Positions 46,857 to 58,999 are shown, numbered from the stretch's first letter. The stretch: DNA of 64,000 nt from Chloranthus sessilifolius (GCA_021018995.1 CM037597.1:6833299-6897298); one strand, 5' to 3'. A program made the numbers and translations. Notes: generated from the letters alone by a model not told the origin.

Positions 46857-46864
46857 TATAAAAG
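46857..46864 (+). promoter_or_regulatory. TATA-like motif, LTR 2
   Basis: TATAAAAG at the same LTR position as in LTRs 1 and 3. Confidence 0.38.
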
Positions 46865-48361
46865 AGATTGCAAGTGAAGCTTGCATCTCTCTCTCTCTCG
46901 TTGGAAAGGCTTGAGGAAAATAACCATGCAAGGTTATTTAAATTCCAGATCTAAGAAGCAAGAGAGATCCTCCTCCCATCTTGACCATTGATCGTATTGG
47001 TGATGGTCTTTAGATCATTTGAGCTATAAAAGGGAAAGATAGAGGAGAAGACATCCCTGTGCCTATAAATCTGTGCCAAAGAAGAAGGGTTGCAATGAAC
47101 AAAGCTGATGCCATTGAACCCTTGGTTTAGAAAAGCACAAATCGATGCGAAGGATCTACCGTTTAAAGATAAAAAAGAGGTATGTATTGAAACCTCCGTA
47201 TGAAAATCAGAGAATCTTTTTCTTTGAATTAAAATATATATGTGCAATAAAGAAGAGGGTTTAATGTGAAAAGATTGGGAAAGATCCGGGACATGTCAAA
47301 GTGCATGTACCACGAACAGAAATTAATTTATCGATTTCAAAATCGATCGTCAATTGTTGATTTAAGGCTCGATGGTAGATGTGAAATTCGGTCGATTTTG
47401 ATTCGACCATCGATTTAAATTCACCATCGAATTGGAAAATCGACCATAATTCTGCCTCGACTTTTGGGTTGAAAATTTGTTGGATTTTCTTCTTGCAAGC
47501 TTTCGGGTTAAATCTTGTAGCTTTATATTAACACTAAGGGTGTTAATATATGTAGGTTTTGTCTGTTGGAAGTCCTTGGAGAGGACCGCTTTTGCATGCT
47601 TTTGAAACCGCTTGGTTAAGGTAGGGGAACCCTAATTTTTATTTGCATAAATTATAAGCACAAGCCATGATAGACAATTTATTTGAAACGCATAAATTTG
47701 ATAGAAGTCTGTGCACATAGTATAAACAAAGCTTGAATATAAGACAACATCAGAAATTTGTAAACATTGTTAGGGACAAGAATCTGTGTGAATCAGAACC
47801 TCAGCTAAACCTTTTTGAATCAGAATCTCAGTGAATTTTCGAATCAGAATTTCGAATCAGAACTTTGACAATTCAGTATATGTTATAATTAATAAGCTTT
47901 GATATGTATTAGCATTTGCATTTGATTTAGGGGTCATAAGTACGATGCCCTAGATTCCACCAACCGTGTTGACGGTAAAACTTTGGCACAAGTTTCCCTC
48001 ATAGCGCAGGGGCTTGTTGCATTTTCGAAATGGGTTCATGAACGACGATGGTCAGTAGGGTCTTCCCATCGGTCACTTAGTCCGCTCTCATGCTATAGGA
48101 AATTTGAGAGATAAAATTAAGTTATAAATTTAAGACAAGAAGCATGCTAAATCAGATCATTCTGAACACTTGCAATTTACTATCAGTTTTGACTCAGGAT
48201 TAGAACTGGAGATTTAAATTTGAAAGCATCTTTTGAAAAATCATATTTGATCCGATTCCGTCTTTTGAAAACCAGTACTTATAATAAACTGCAAATAGAT
48301 CTGGCTTCTTCTATTGAGCTTGGCTGTTAGCTCACCCTCGACTATACGTCCACGGTCCGAG

Positions 48362-48448
48362 ACCGACATTGGGTCAGAGGATCCGGAGGACTCCGATTAT
48401 ATTCCAGAGGAGGATTTGGATATACCAGCGGAGGAGTTCTTCCCTTGA
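48362..48448 (+). CDS. Conserved acidic short ORF in LTR 2
   Basis: Frame ending DSDYIPEEDLDIPAEEFFP and TGA, identical to LTRs 1 and 3 over this stretch. Confidence 0.45.
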   Translation, partial: TDIGSEDPEDSDYIPEEDLDIPAEEFFP

Positions 48449-48795
48449 TCTTAGGATCCTTGTATTTTGGTATTTTGTCTGAATATTAATTTTGGAATAT
48501 TGAGCCCTAGGCTAATATTTTGTCTTTTTTGATATCACTAGAGGAACCATTATCGTGAACCTCTATTTTAGGTGATTGGATTGGCCATCACCGGTGGTTC
48601 CTTTTGGTTCCTCACAGTGATATATTCTTTTGCTATCTGTAGTCTTTTGTTTCTTTTGGATTATGTTATGATGCCTCTGTTCTTTAGACCTTTGTTTATG
48701 TTGTCGGCTTCTGTTTGTTACGGCTTATTGAGAAATCAATAAGTTGATGAACCGGCCTTTCCTATACCTTAGGGATTGGAAAAGTCGGTCTGATT

Positions 48796-48806
48796 GGTAT
48801 CAGAGA
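48796..48806 (+). other. Primer binding site, unit 2
   Basis: TGGTATCAGAG; initiator tRNA-Met type. Confidence 0.82.
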
Positions 48807-48902
48807 AAGGCTCTAGGTTCAGAGTCTTAGGACTAGGGGTTAGATTATTTCTAACAATTATTACTGATCAATTGTTGTTGTTGTTAACAATGACAGATCA
48901 GC

Positions 48903-50151
48903 ATGCCTCCACGGTTTAGAGGCAGAGGCCGAGGTATAGAGGGACCTCGTACAGCTCGCATTGATGGGATAGATGAGGGCGTAGGCACCTCTTATGGCAG
49001 AGGGCGAGTTGCTTCTGGCCCTAATGCAGATCCCTTGGGAGCTCCTAGACAGGATAGAGGGAATGTAGACGAGGTGTTGGCAGCCTTGGCTACTAATATG
49101 GCACATGATGCGGACCATTGATAGACAGAGATGTCTTGGCTAGACATCAGCCAGGAGGATTCGCAGAGTTTAGGAGGATGAGACCTCCTACATTCTCAGG
49201 GCAGACGGATCCTATGGAAGCCGAGGCATGGCTGGATGAGATGGAGAAAATATTTGAAGTGTTGCAGTGTACTGAGGTTGAGAAAGTACGATGGGCATCT
49301 TTCAAACTTCTGGGCGAGGCTAGCCCATGGTGGAAATCTGTTTCTAGGATGAGAGAACAGGACTACCCCAATACTCCATGGACTTGGGCAGAGTTCGTGG
49401 AGACATTCAGATCGATTTTCCAAGATCGACGTAATCGGTGGAGGTCCAATTCATCGAGTTGAAAGAATGAGATGTCGGTGCGTGAGTATGGCGCAGAATT
49501 TGATAGACTTTCCCGATTTGCACCCCTACATGTGGCCACTGAGCTGATGAGAGCTCAGAAATTTCAGAGAGGGTTGAGGCCGAACATTCAGGAGAGGGTG
49601 TCGATGTGGGAAATGGAGACGTATGCTGGCGTTATGTCCAAGGCCCTCATTGCAGAGGAAGACATTCAAAAGCAGCACTTGAGGCGAGAGCAGGGTAATA
49701 GAAATAGGTTTGGCCAGACGCAGAGTGCTTGAGGCGGTGAACAAAAGCCGAGGTTCTCTAAACCTCCTCCCTACCCTAGTCACCATTATATTCTAGACCG
49801 GGTTGCCAGACCAGTGACGTCCTCCTATCAGAGACCGCCGAGTTCATCACCAGGACGACCTTTCAGAGCCGGGAGCACTACTGCAAGTGGAGCTTCTGTG
49901 GCTCAGGGTTCGACGAAAGGATCAGCTGCTACTCCTGTTTCTACCACAGTGTGTGCAAGATGTGGGAAACCACATAAGACAGAGGATTGCAGACGGAACA
50001 CTGGGGGATGCTTCAGGTGTGGACAGGTTGGTCACATGATCAAGGATTGTCCTGTTGTTGAGATTGTTGAAGTCGACGCGGCCTACAGTTCAAGGTCGGG
50101 CTTATGCGGTGACTGCACAGGATGCCCAAACGTCGAATGACGTCATTCAAG
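48903..50151 (+). pseudogene. gag: gag, unit 2 (frameshifted)
   Basis: MPPRFRGRGRGIEGPRTARI opens at 48903. The Gag body follows in three frames (breaks near 49121, 49410-49470 and 49715-49800). The two zinc knuckles are intact in the last part: CARCGKPHKTEDC (CX2CX3HX4C) and CFRCGQVGHMIKDC (CX2CX4HX4C). The gag frame reaches the splice donor at 50151. Confidence 0.87.
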
Positions 50152-50279
50152 GTATCATTAAAGTTGAGATGTCATTTATGCATTGATTCAATTATTATTG
50201 TTTAAATTTGAATTCAAGCCAATTATGTTGAACCACATAGAAATCATTGCATATAATTAACAAAACTTTTTAACTAAAG
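50152..50279 (+). other. Intron between gag and protease, unit 2
   Basis: 128 bp; CAAG|GTATCA to CTAAAG|GTACCC; AT-rich; stops in frame. Confidence 0.7.
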
Positions 50280-53200
50280 GTACCCTTATGATGAGTAGTC
50301 GAGATGACATGGATAAAATTGAAGCATGAGTACTTATAGACCCTGGGTCTACACACTCGTTTATTACTCCTTCCTTCTCAGAGAAGTTGGGTATTACTCC
50401 TGAACCTCTTGCTTTTATTCTGGATGTCAAGATTCCTACGGGGAGTTCAGTGTGTACTGATACAGCATGTCAGTCAGTCATCGTGATGATTGATGAGCAC
50501 GAGACATCGACCGACATGATTACGTTGAGCATGGAAGGGTTCGACGTTATTCTCGGAATGGATTGGTTGGCAGCTTATCACGCGAGTGTAGACTGTCTGC
50601 GGAAGATAGTGACCTTCCGACCGCCAAAGCGAAAATCCTTCCGATTTTGTGGAGTCAAATCCAAGGTTGCGCCGTTGGTTTCAGCCATTAAAGCCGAGCG
50701 TATGATGAGGAATGGTTGCAGTGGGTATCTAGCCTATTTGCAAGATTCTACCGAAAAGAAGAACGACTTGCCTCTTATCAAGGTGGTCTGCGATTATCCT
50801 GATGTCTTTCCAGAGGACTTGCCTGGATTACCACCTGACCGAGAGATTGAATTCGCGATTGAGCTAGCGCCGGGTACAGAACCGTTATCTAAAGCTCCAT
50901 ATCGGATGGCGCCTGCTAAGTTGAAGGAACTCAAGGAACAGCTTCAGGAGCTCTTAGACAAAGGCTTTATACGACCGAGTGTTTCTCCTTGGGGTGCACC
51001 GGTTCTATTTGTGAAAAAGAAGGATGGATCGATGCGTCTGTGTATCGATTATAGGCAGCTCAACAAAATGACAATTAAGAATCGTTATCCTCTTCCAAGG
51101 ATAGATGATTTGTTTGACCAATTGCAAGGTGCAAGATTCTTTTCGAAGATTGATCTGAGGTCGGGCTATCACCAGCTCAAGATCAAGGCAGAAGATATAT
51201 CCAAGACTGCGTTTCAGACGCGTTATGGCCACTATGAGTTTCTAGTGATGCCATTTGGATTGATTTAATGCAGCATCTTTCATGGACCTGATGAACAGGG
51301 TGTTCAAACCACATCTTGATAAATTTGTGGTAGTTTTCGTAGATGATATCCTCATCTATTCGAAAACCAGAGAGGAGCATGTGCAGCATCTGAAGATAGC
51401 TCTTCAAACACTCAGGGACCATCAGTTGTATGCCAAACTCAGTAAGTGTGAGTTTTGGCTTGAGCAGGTCAGTTTCTTGGGACACGTAGTCTCTGAAGCA
51501 GGTATCTCAGTGGATCCTACAAAGATAGATTCTGTGGTGACGTGGGAACAACCTACGACATTTACAGAGGTCCGAAGCTTCCTTGGTTTGGCAGGGTACT
51601 ATCGGCGATTTGTCGAGGGTTTCTCGAAGATATCGGGTCCACTTACACAGCTCACAAGAAAGAATGCTAAGTTCGACCGATGATCGGTGTGAGCAGAGCT
51701 GAGAGTTAAAGCGTCGCTGACTACAAAGACCGATGCTTGCGATACCTTCGGGCAGTGGAGGTTTCGCAGTATATAGTGATGCTTCCTATGGCGGATTAGG
51801 CTGTGTGCTTAATCAACACGAGAGAGTCATTGCTTATGGTTCTAGGCAGTTGAAGGACCATGAAAGAAACTATCCGACGCATGACTTAGAGCTAGCAGTA
51901 GTTATATTCGCCTTGAAGATCTGGCGACATTACCTCTACGGTGAAGTTTTTGATATATTCACCGATCACAAGAGTCTCAAGTACCTCTTCACTCAAATGG
52001 GCTTGTATATGCGCGAGCGACGGTGGATGGAGTTCTTGGAGGACTACGGTTGCTCGATTCAAGAACCATCCGGGAAAGGCAAATGTCGTTGCAGATGCTC
52101 TTAGTAGGAGGTCTTCAGCACAGTTGTCACATCTTGTTAGCCGGATTCAGAGATGGAAGCTTTTGGAGGATATGGCTTTGGGCAGCTCACGGTTTGATGT
52201 AAAAGGCTCGGGAGCATAGATGGCTACACTTGTGTTACGTCCTACGCTCTTCGAGAACATTCGCAAGCTTCAGATGACCGATGATGAGCTCATGGCAATC
52301 AGACGAGATGTCGAGAATGGCAGTAAGAAAGATTTCTCTATACGAGCAGATGGAACCTTATTATTTCACGACCGTGTATGCGTACCGTCGAATACTGAGC
52401 TTCGGGATACCATTCTAGAAGAGGCTCACAAATCCATGTATGCCATACATCCTGGTAGCACCAAGATGTATCAGGACTTAAGGAAGAGCTTCTGGTGGCG
52501 AGGATTGAAGCGCGACGTCGCGGAGTACGTATCGCGTTGTTTGGTCTGTCAACAGGTTAAGGTTGATCATCAGAATCCTGGAGGTCTATTGCAGCCTTTA
52601 CCTATACCTGAGTGGAAATGGGAAGCCATTTCAATGGATTTTATACTCGGGTTGCCGAAGACACTGAGGAAGAACAATGCCATCTGGGTCATTGTAGATC
52701 GGTTAACCAAGTCTGCTCATTTCTTGCCATATAATACCACCTATACAGCCAGTAGACTTGCAGAGTTATACTTAAAGGAGATTGTTAGACTGCATGGGAT
52801 ACCGGCTAGTATTGTGTCTGATCGAGACCCGTTGTTTACTTCACATTTTTGGCAAAGATTTCAGGAAGGCATGGGTTCTCGTCTTGATTTTAGTTCGGCG
52901 TTTCACCCACAGACGGATGGCCAGACCGAGCACGTGAACCAGATCATTGAGGACATGTTGAGAGCATGTATGTTGGATTTTCACGGGTCATGGGACCAAC
53001 ACTTGCCTCTGATTGAGTTCGCCTACAACAATAGCTTTCAGGCTAGTATTGGTATGGCTCCATTCGAGGCGTTATATGGACGACGGTGCCGATCACCGTT
53101 GAACTGGGAAGAAGTGGGTGAGAAGCTCATTATTGGACCTGAGATAGTTGAGCGCACTACCGAGACAGTTCGATTGATACGCGAGCGACTACGAGTAGCT

Positions 53201-53756
53201 CAGAGTCGTCAGAAGAGCTACGCCGATCTCAAACGGAGACACGTGGACTTTCAGGTAGAATTATCATGTCAACGAGTATATTATTTTCTTGGTACAATTC
53301 CATGTGAAATTTGCAATAATACTCGATTCTTCTCAGGTCGGCGAGAATGTTTTCGTTCGGATTTCGCCTACCAAGGGCGTTATGCGGTTCGGGAAACGAG
53401 GGAAACTGAGTCCTCGGTACGTTGGGCCTTTTGAGATACTAGGCCGAGTCGGAGAGGTTGCATATCGAGTGGCGTTACCGCCGCAATTATCTAGCATGCA
53501 CGATGTCTTTCATGTGTCGATGCTGCGACGATACATCCGTGACCCGACTCATGTACTTGATTACCAACCCATCGAACTTCAGGATGGTTTGAAGGTGATC
53601 GAGGACCCGATTCGTATTTTGGATCGCAAGGAGCAGATCCTACGCACTAAAAGCATTCCTTTGGTTCTCGTGCAATGGCGGAATCATACACCAGAGGAAG
53701 CCACTTGGGAGCGTGAAGCTGAGATCCGAGACCAATTTCCAAGCCTCTTTGTTTAA
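50280..53756 (+). pseudogene. pol: pol, unit 2, with integrase intron and in-frame stops
   Basis: Protease and RT are open from 50387 to 51268. RT continues at 51282 with active site FVDD. The RNase H start is broken near 51675-51730 and its tail near 52000-52080. A TAG at 52217-52219 separates the RNase H end from the integrase frame (52220 on). The integrase zinc motif ([14 protein letters not shown]) and DDE residues (in [28 protein letters not shown] and [18 protein letters not shown]) are intact. The intron at 53255-53336 precedes [15 protein letters not shown] and the chromodomain-like end [17 protein letters not shown]. Confidence 0.88.
53255..53336 (+). other. Intron inside integrase, unit 2
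   Basis: 82 bp from TTTCAG|GTAGAA to TTCTCAG|GTCGGC, flanked by the direct repeat TCAGGT. Phase 0; removal restores the integrase frame that is continuous in the minus element. Confidence 0.72.
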
Positions 53757-54820
53757 ATTTTTGAGATTTTATGTGTTGACAGTATGATACTTGAAATTTT
53801 ATGTAATTGTTGATTATATATATATAGTTTGTCGAGAAATTTTGGCGGGCCAATAAACGATGAAGTGTACTTGATTTCCATAAGCAAATTGGACTAGCTA
53901 CTACTTTCTTGATCAATATTGGTGATCGAAAGGTGAGGAATTGCAAAAATTTTGGAAAATTTTGGAAAGCCCCAGATGTGTTAAACTACGACTGACAAAG
54001 GTCATTTTAAATGATTAATTTTGACAAAAGGGGTTACCATGATTCAATGCTTAAACCTATTTTTGTCCACATTTGACCGCAACTTAATTACATAATGCTG
54101 TGGAAACCTCGATAATTTTGCAAGCCCGACCGAAAAGCGGACTACTCTTTTTTTTCAATTAAAAATGTGGGCTAATTCGCTATAAGTTTCGCCCATTTTT
54201 ATAATTTTTGCACCTTTTTCGGCTGCGATAATTTGGATCGAGGTCCGAATAAGTCAAGCGGATGAAAAAGGCTTCGATAACGGTCAATGTAGATCCAATG
54301 GTAAGGACTAGATGCAAAATTTTAAGCAAATTTAGTTGCCAGGAAATTCGACTGTCGATTTTGATAATCGACCATCGAAAAAAATATAGACTTAGGTGCA
54401 ATTTAAAGCCCAAAACAGGACAGAGAGCTGTCTGGTGAAATCGATAGTCGATTTTCAAATCGACCATCGATTTGAAAAATCGACCATCGATTTGAAAAAT
54501 CGACCATCGATTGTGAATTCGACCATCGAATTTATCGATTTAAGTGAGGGCTGAAACCCTCTGTTGCCATTTCGGGTTTCAACATTTTTGGGGGTTTTTG
54601 AGCTAGGGTTTGGAGCGATTGGCGATTTGGGACTTCTCAGTGTATTTTGGGCTGCAAATCCAAGGGGGAGTGCACTACATTGTCAAGGGGATTCGAATTT
54701 CTTCATTGCAAAACCGATTTGGGGCTTTCATAAGGTAAATCCCTCCCTCATCTCAAGATTTCTTGGTTTTTTTGCATCTGTTTTGAGGGTTTTTCTTGCA
54801 TTTCTGTTGTGTTTTTTTCA
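53757..54820 (+). other. Spacer and leader between pol and the additional ORF, unit 2
   Basis: Non-coding, about 1.06 kb. It has TATATATATATAG at about 53816 and four ATCGACCATCGA-type repeats at about 54450-54530. Next is a plant-leader-like stretch with GAGCTAGGGTTTGG, then CATAAG|GTAAATCC (about 54735) and a pyrimidine-rich run into the ATG. It could hold a promoter and a 5' intron for the additional ORF. Confidence 0.5.
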
Positions 54821-56135
54821 ATGGGCCCTAAGAAGCAAACACCCATTCGAAACCCTACCTCTAAGCGACCAGCCACTCGCGCTGCGTCCACTTCACGATC
54901 CAAACAGCCCGTGGGACACTCAAACTCGGCTCCACAGCCCACTGTCCCCCTTTTTCCCGAACAACCACGAGATTTTTGGAGCATTAAAGGCTTCGCTACC
55001 GATTACGTCTTCCACCCAGAACTGTTTGATCAACAAACGACCACGCAATGGGCGGGAGAGTATTTGGAAAAAGCCAAATTAACCTCGTTGTGTACTTCCT
55101 TTAGCGACCACTTCTACCCGCGACTCGTGCGCTTATTTTATCAGCACATGAGCCGCGAAGATGGTAAAAGAATTTATACGGAAATAGATGGTCGGGATTA
55201 CACATTTGACCTAGAGGATATGGCTGTAGCATTGCGTGCCCCGTTAAATCACTCCCAGACTGTGGGTTTAGGTCCCCCTTTCCCAAAACCGGCTCGTTTT
55301 GAGGACGTCACTACACAGATGACGCAGGGCCGTCATGGATCGGGTAAATCTATAGTTACAGTCCAGATGCCGGAGACCATGTGGATTTTAGATAAAATTT
55401 TAAAGACCACTTTGTATCCTTTTGGTCACCAATCGGAGCGCACCGGACCCCTTCAACAAATTTTATTTGCGGCCTATAAGGAAAGATGGTTCAGTGCACC
55501 GGACATTCTTTTTAAGGGGATCCTTAAAGCCCGCGAGAAAATGGGGGAACATAGAAAGAAGCCCATGAAAAACATGCCCTATGCACGTGTGATTTCTGTC
55601 ATGATTGAGAATTATAGAGCAGGCCCTGCTTATGACCTTCTTCCTATCGAGCCCAAATCCACCGCCGGTCGGAAACTATACACCCTGGTTAATTGGGGTC
55701 AGACGTATAGTCGATTGGTAAAGGCTCCTAAGGATGCAGCGGCACCGGAGACCGATAGCGAGGACGATGAGGACCCTACTCGTGCGAGCCCACGATACCT
55801 TCCTGCACCTTCCGGCCGAGTGATGTCCTCACATTATCGAGTTTACTAGGCGATGATCCGCCATGAGCCACGGATCCACGAGCTCACACACCAGCTCGAT
55901 CGTCGGGGAGCTAGATGTCCACGGCGGCGCTCTCTCTTACCTCATGCAGCATGCATTTCCCGAGGACTACGCATCGTATATGGCTGAGATCCGAGCTTCG
56001 GTATATCGCCCTTCGACATCGGGCGCTGGTACTAGTATGCCTCCTTCGGCCACGACTGATACGGGTGCAGATGCTGCTGCTGACGGAGATGGTGTTGCGG
56101 ATCAGGCGGATCCATCTGCGGCTGGGGATATTTAG
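54821..56135 (+). CDS. Additional ORF downstream of pol, unit 2
   Basis: MGPKKQTPIRNPTSKRPATR opens a basic, Ser/Pro-rich N-terminus (residues 1-55). A helical core of about 230 residues follows, including WSIKGFATDYVFHPELFDQ, HFYPRLVRLFYQHM, IDGRDYTFDLEDMAVALRAP and ILDKILKTTLYPFGHQSERT. The tail is acidic. The frame is open to 55849; one frameshift near 55845 (GGCGATGATCC, where unit 1 has GGCAGATGACC) separates the last part (55863-56135), ending VADQADPSAAGDI. No signal peptide, membrane segment or nuclease motif is visible. From memory the core resembles the 'putative plant transposon protein' domain. It is conserved between two diverged lineages with conservative changes, which suggests a real function. 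Confidence 0.78.
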
Positions 56136-56747
56136 TATATTTGTGAGAGAGGGTTACTCATTTACTTTTTGATGCTATCGGTCTGTACTTATTTTACACT
56201 ATGGATTATTAGGACCTGGTGGTCCTTCTTTTATCTTTACACTATGGATTATTAGGACCTGGTGGTCCTTCTTATGTTATCCTTTATTTTTATAGTTCTG
56301 CTTAGTTTTCGATGCTTTCGTTATCCCTGTTTGTATATAAGGCACATTTGGCACTGGTGGTTAATTTTCTATACATGTTTTTGACTCTCCGCATGAGTTA
56401 CTTTTGTATATATTTTGGTATAAGTCTCTTTTCGATATATTTGGTCATTGATTCTCAGAATGAGTTACTTGTGTGGGTTTGCTTTTGTCACTTTGATTCT
56501 ACATGTGAGTTTTGATAAATGCTATGATATTATGGCTTCATGCGTCACTGTGCATCGGTCTCCCGGCACGTGACACTTGGGGTGTGGGCATCCATGTACG
56601 GATGCAATCCACTATGGCCTTCGATGCCACATGCAGTACATCCATGTTACTACGGATCCCATCCCTTGGCTTGCGTGCCCTGTGCGATCGAAACACGGTG
56701 GCCCATGTACCCTGTTTTGCATCCAATCTTCGCGGACGAAAATTCCT
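56136..56747 (+). other. 3' untranslated spacer, unit 2
   Basis: Non-coding. It contains a 43 bp direct duplication (starts 56193 and 56236), then a segment with CATGTACGGATGCAATCC that is conserved in all copies just before the polypurine tract. Confidence 0.6.
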
Positions 56748-56760
56748 AAGGAGGGGTGAA
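56748..56760 (+). other. Polypurine tract, unit 2
   Basis: AAGGAGGGGTGAA immediately before LTR 3. Confidence 0.85.
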
Positions 56761-57024
56761 TGTAATATCCCTGATATTTTCGGCATATTTTCGTTTACCT
56801 CGGTAAGCGTGCCCAAAAAATACTATAAAATATTTTTGGACTTTTGGTAAGCTAAGGCTTTGGTAAGACTAATGGCCAAAGGATTTGGTCTCGAGAGGTG
56901 TGCAAGTCATGTACGTATTGGCATACACAATAAGGAGGTGTTAGTGGTTAGCATGAAATAAATCCCAAAGTTAGTAGATAAGTTAAAGAGTTAGAATATC
57001 TAGATATTTTAAGCTTGGTTTGGT

Positions 57025-57032
57025 TATAAAAG
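57025..57032 (+). promoter_or_regulatory. TATA-like motif, LTR 3
   Basis: TATAAAAG, conserved in position. Confidence 0.4.
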
Positions 57033-58515
57033 AGATTGCAAGTGAAGCTTGCATCTCTCTCTCTCTCTCGTTGGAAAGGCTTGAGGAAAATAACCATGCA
57101 AGGTTATTTAAATTCCAGATCTAAGAAGCAAGAGAGATCCTCCTCCCATCTTGACCATTGATCGTATTGGTGATGGTCTTTAGATCAGTTTAAGCTATAA
57201 AAAGGGAAAGATAGAGGAGAAGACATCCCTGTGCCTATAAATCTGTGCCAAAGAAGAAGGGTTGCAATGAACAAAGCTGATGCCATTGAACCCTTGGTTT
57301 AGAAACTGATTTCCGAAGCACAAATCGGTACGAAGGGATCTACCGTTAAAGATAAAAAGAGGTATGTATTGAAACCTCTGTATGAAAATCTGTGAATCTT
57401 TTTCTTTGAATTAAAAATATATATGTGCAATAAAGAAGAGGGTTGGCTGTGAAAAAGATCGGAAAAAGATCCGGACATGTCAAAGTGCATGACCACGAGC
57501 AGAATTGATCGATTTCAAAATCGATTGTCAATTCTGATTTAAGGCCTGATGCAGGATGTGGAAATTCGATGGTCGATTTTGGATTCGACCATCGAATTTC
57601 AAATTCGACCATCGAATTGGAAAATCGATGGTCGAATTCTGCCCTGACTTTTTGGTTCGAAAATTTGTTGGACTTTCTTCTTGCAAGCTTTCGGGTTAAA
57701 TCTTGTAGCTTTATATTAACACTAAGGGTGTTAATATATGTAGGTTTTGTCTGTCGGAAGTCCTTGGAGAGGACCGTTTTTGCATGCTTTTGAAACCGCT
57801 TGGTTAAGGTAGGGGAACCCAAATTCTCTTTGCATAAATTATAAGCACAAGCCATGATAGACAATTTATTTGAAACGCATAAATTTGATAGAAGTCTGTG
57901 CACATAGTATAAACAAAGCTTGAATATAAGACAACATCAGAAATTTGTAAACATTGTTAGGGACAAGAATCTGTGTGAATCAGAACCTCAGCTAAACCTT
58001 TTTGAATCAGAATCTCAGTGAATTTTCGAATCAGAATTTCGAATCAGAACTTTGACAATTCAGTATATGTTATAATTAATAAGCTTTGATATGTATTAGC
58101 ATTTGCATTTGATTTAGGGGTCATAAGTACGATGCCCTAGATTCCACCAACCGTGTTGACGGTAAAACTTTGGCACAAGTTTCCCTCATAGCGCAGGGGC
58201 TTGTTGCATTTTCGAAATGGGTTCATGTACGACGATGGTCGTGAGGGGTCTTCCCATCGGTCACTTAGTCCGCTCTCATGCTATAGGAAATTTGAGAGAT
58301 AAAATTAAGTTATAAATTTAAGACAAGAAGCATGCTAAATCAGATCATTCTGAACACTTGCAATTTACTATCAGTTTTGACTCAGGATTAGAACTGGAGA
58401 TTTAAATTTGAAAGCATCTTTTGAAAAATCATATTTGATCCGATTCCGTCTTTTGAAAACCAGTACTTATAATAAACTGCAAATAGATCTGGCTTCTTCT
58501 ATTGAGCTTGGTACA

Positions 58516-58638
58516 TTAGCTCACCCTCGACTATACGTCACAGGTGCTGAGACCGACATTGGGTCAGAGGATCCGGAGGACTCCGATTATATTCCAGAGG
58601 AGGATTTGGATATACCAGCGGAGGAGTTCTTCCCTTGA
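58516..58638 (+). CDS. Conserved acidic short ORF in LTR 3 (longest frame)
   Basis: This copy keeps the frame open from LAHPRLYVTG through the acidic part to AEEFFP and TGA at 58636. The frame can be extended back to an ATG at 58408, but the upstream part is not conserved. TTAG directly before CTCACC could be a splice acceptor, making this an exon. It is rich in Glu and Asp with no Lys or Cys; no known domain is recognised. Confidence 0.5.
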   Translation, partial: LAHPRLYVTGAETDIGSEDPEDSDYIPEEDLDIPAEEFFP

Positions 58639-58989
58639 TCTTAGGATCCTTGTATTTTGGTATTTTGTCTGAATATTAATTTTGGAATATTGAGCCCTAG
58701 GCTAATATTTTGTCTTTTTTGATATCACTAGAGGAACCATTATCGTGAACCTCTATTTTAGGTGATTGGATTGGCCATCACCGGTGGTTCCTTTTGGTTC
58801 CTCACAGTGATATATTCTTTTGCTATCTGTAGTCTTTTGTTTCTTTTGGATTATGTTATGATGCCTCTGTTCTTTAGACCTTTGTTTATGTTGTCGGCTT
58901 CTGTTTGTTACGGCTTATTGAGAAATCAATAAGTTGATGAACCGGCCTTTCCTATACCTTAGGGATTGGAAAAGTCGGGTCGTCACGAT

Positions 58990-58999
58990 TGGTATCGAG
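58990..58999 (+). other. Primer binding site, unit 3
   Basis: TGGTATCGAG; one base short of TGGTATCAGAG, the loss falling in a CAG word. Confidence 0.75.

Larger units (their letters stand above)
46599..48793 (+). repeat. LTR 2 of the tandem element (shared by units 1 and 2)
   Basis: Starts TGTAATATCACG and lacks the usual CGTCACA end (the sequence runs GTCGGTCTGATTGG into the primer site). It serves as 3' LTR of unit 1 and 5' LTR of unit 2. It contains TATAAAAG (46857) and the acidic frame (48362-48448). Confidence 0.93.
56761..58986 (+). repeat. LTR 3 of the tandem element (shared by units 2 and 3)
   Basis: 2226 bp, TGTAATATCC to GTCGTCAC. Closer to LTR 1 than to LTR 2 at several places (for example GAAACTGATTTCCGAAGCAC). 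It contains TATAAAAG (57025) and the acidic frame. Confidence 0.94.

Noticed and set aside
54450-54530. Short ATCGACCATCGA repeats as a centromeric or satellite array
   Set aside because: Only a few copies, always at the same place within the retrotransposon and its LTRs.
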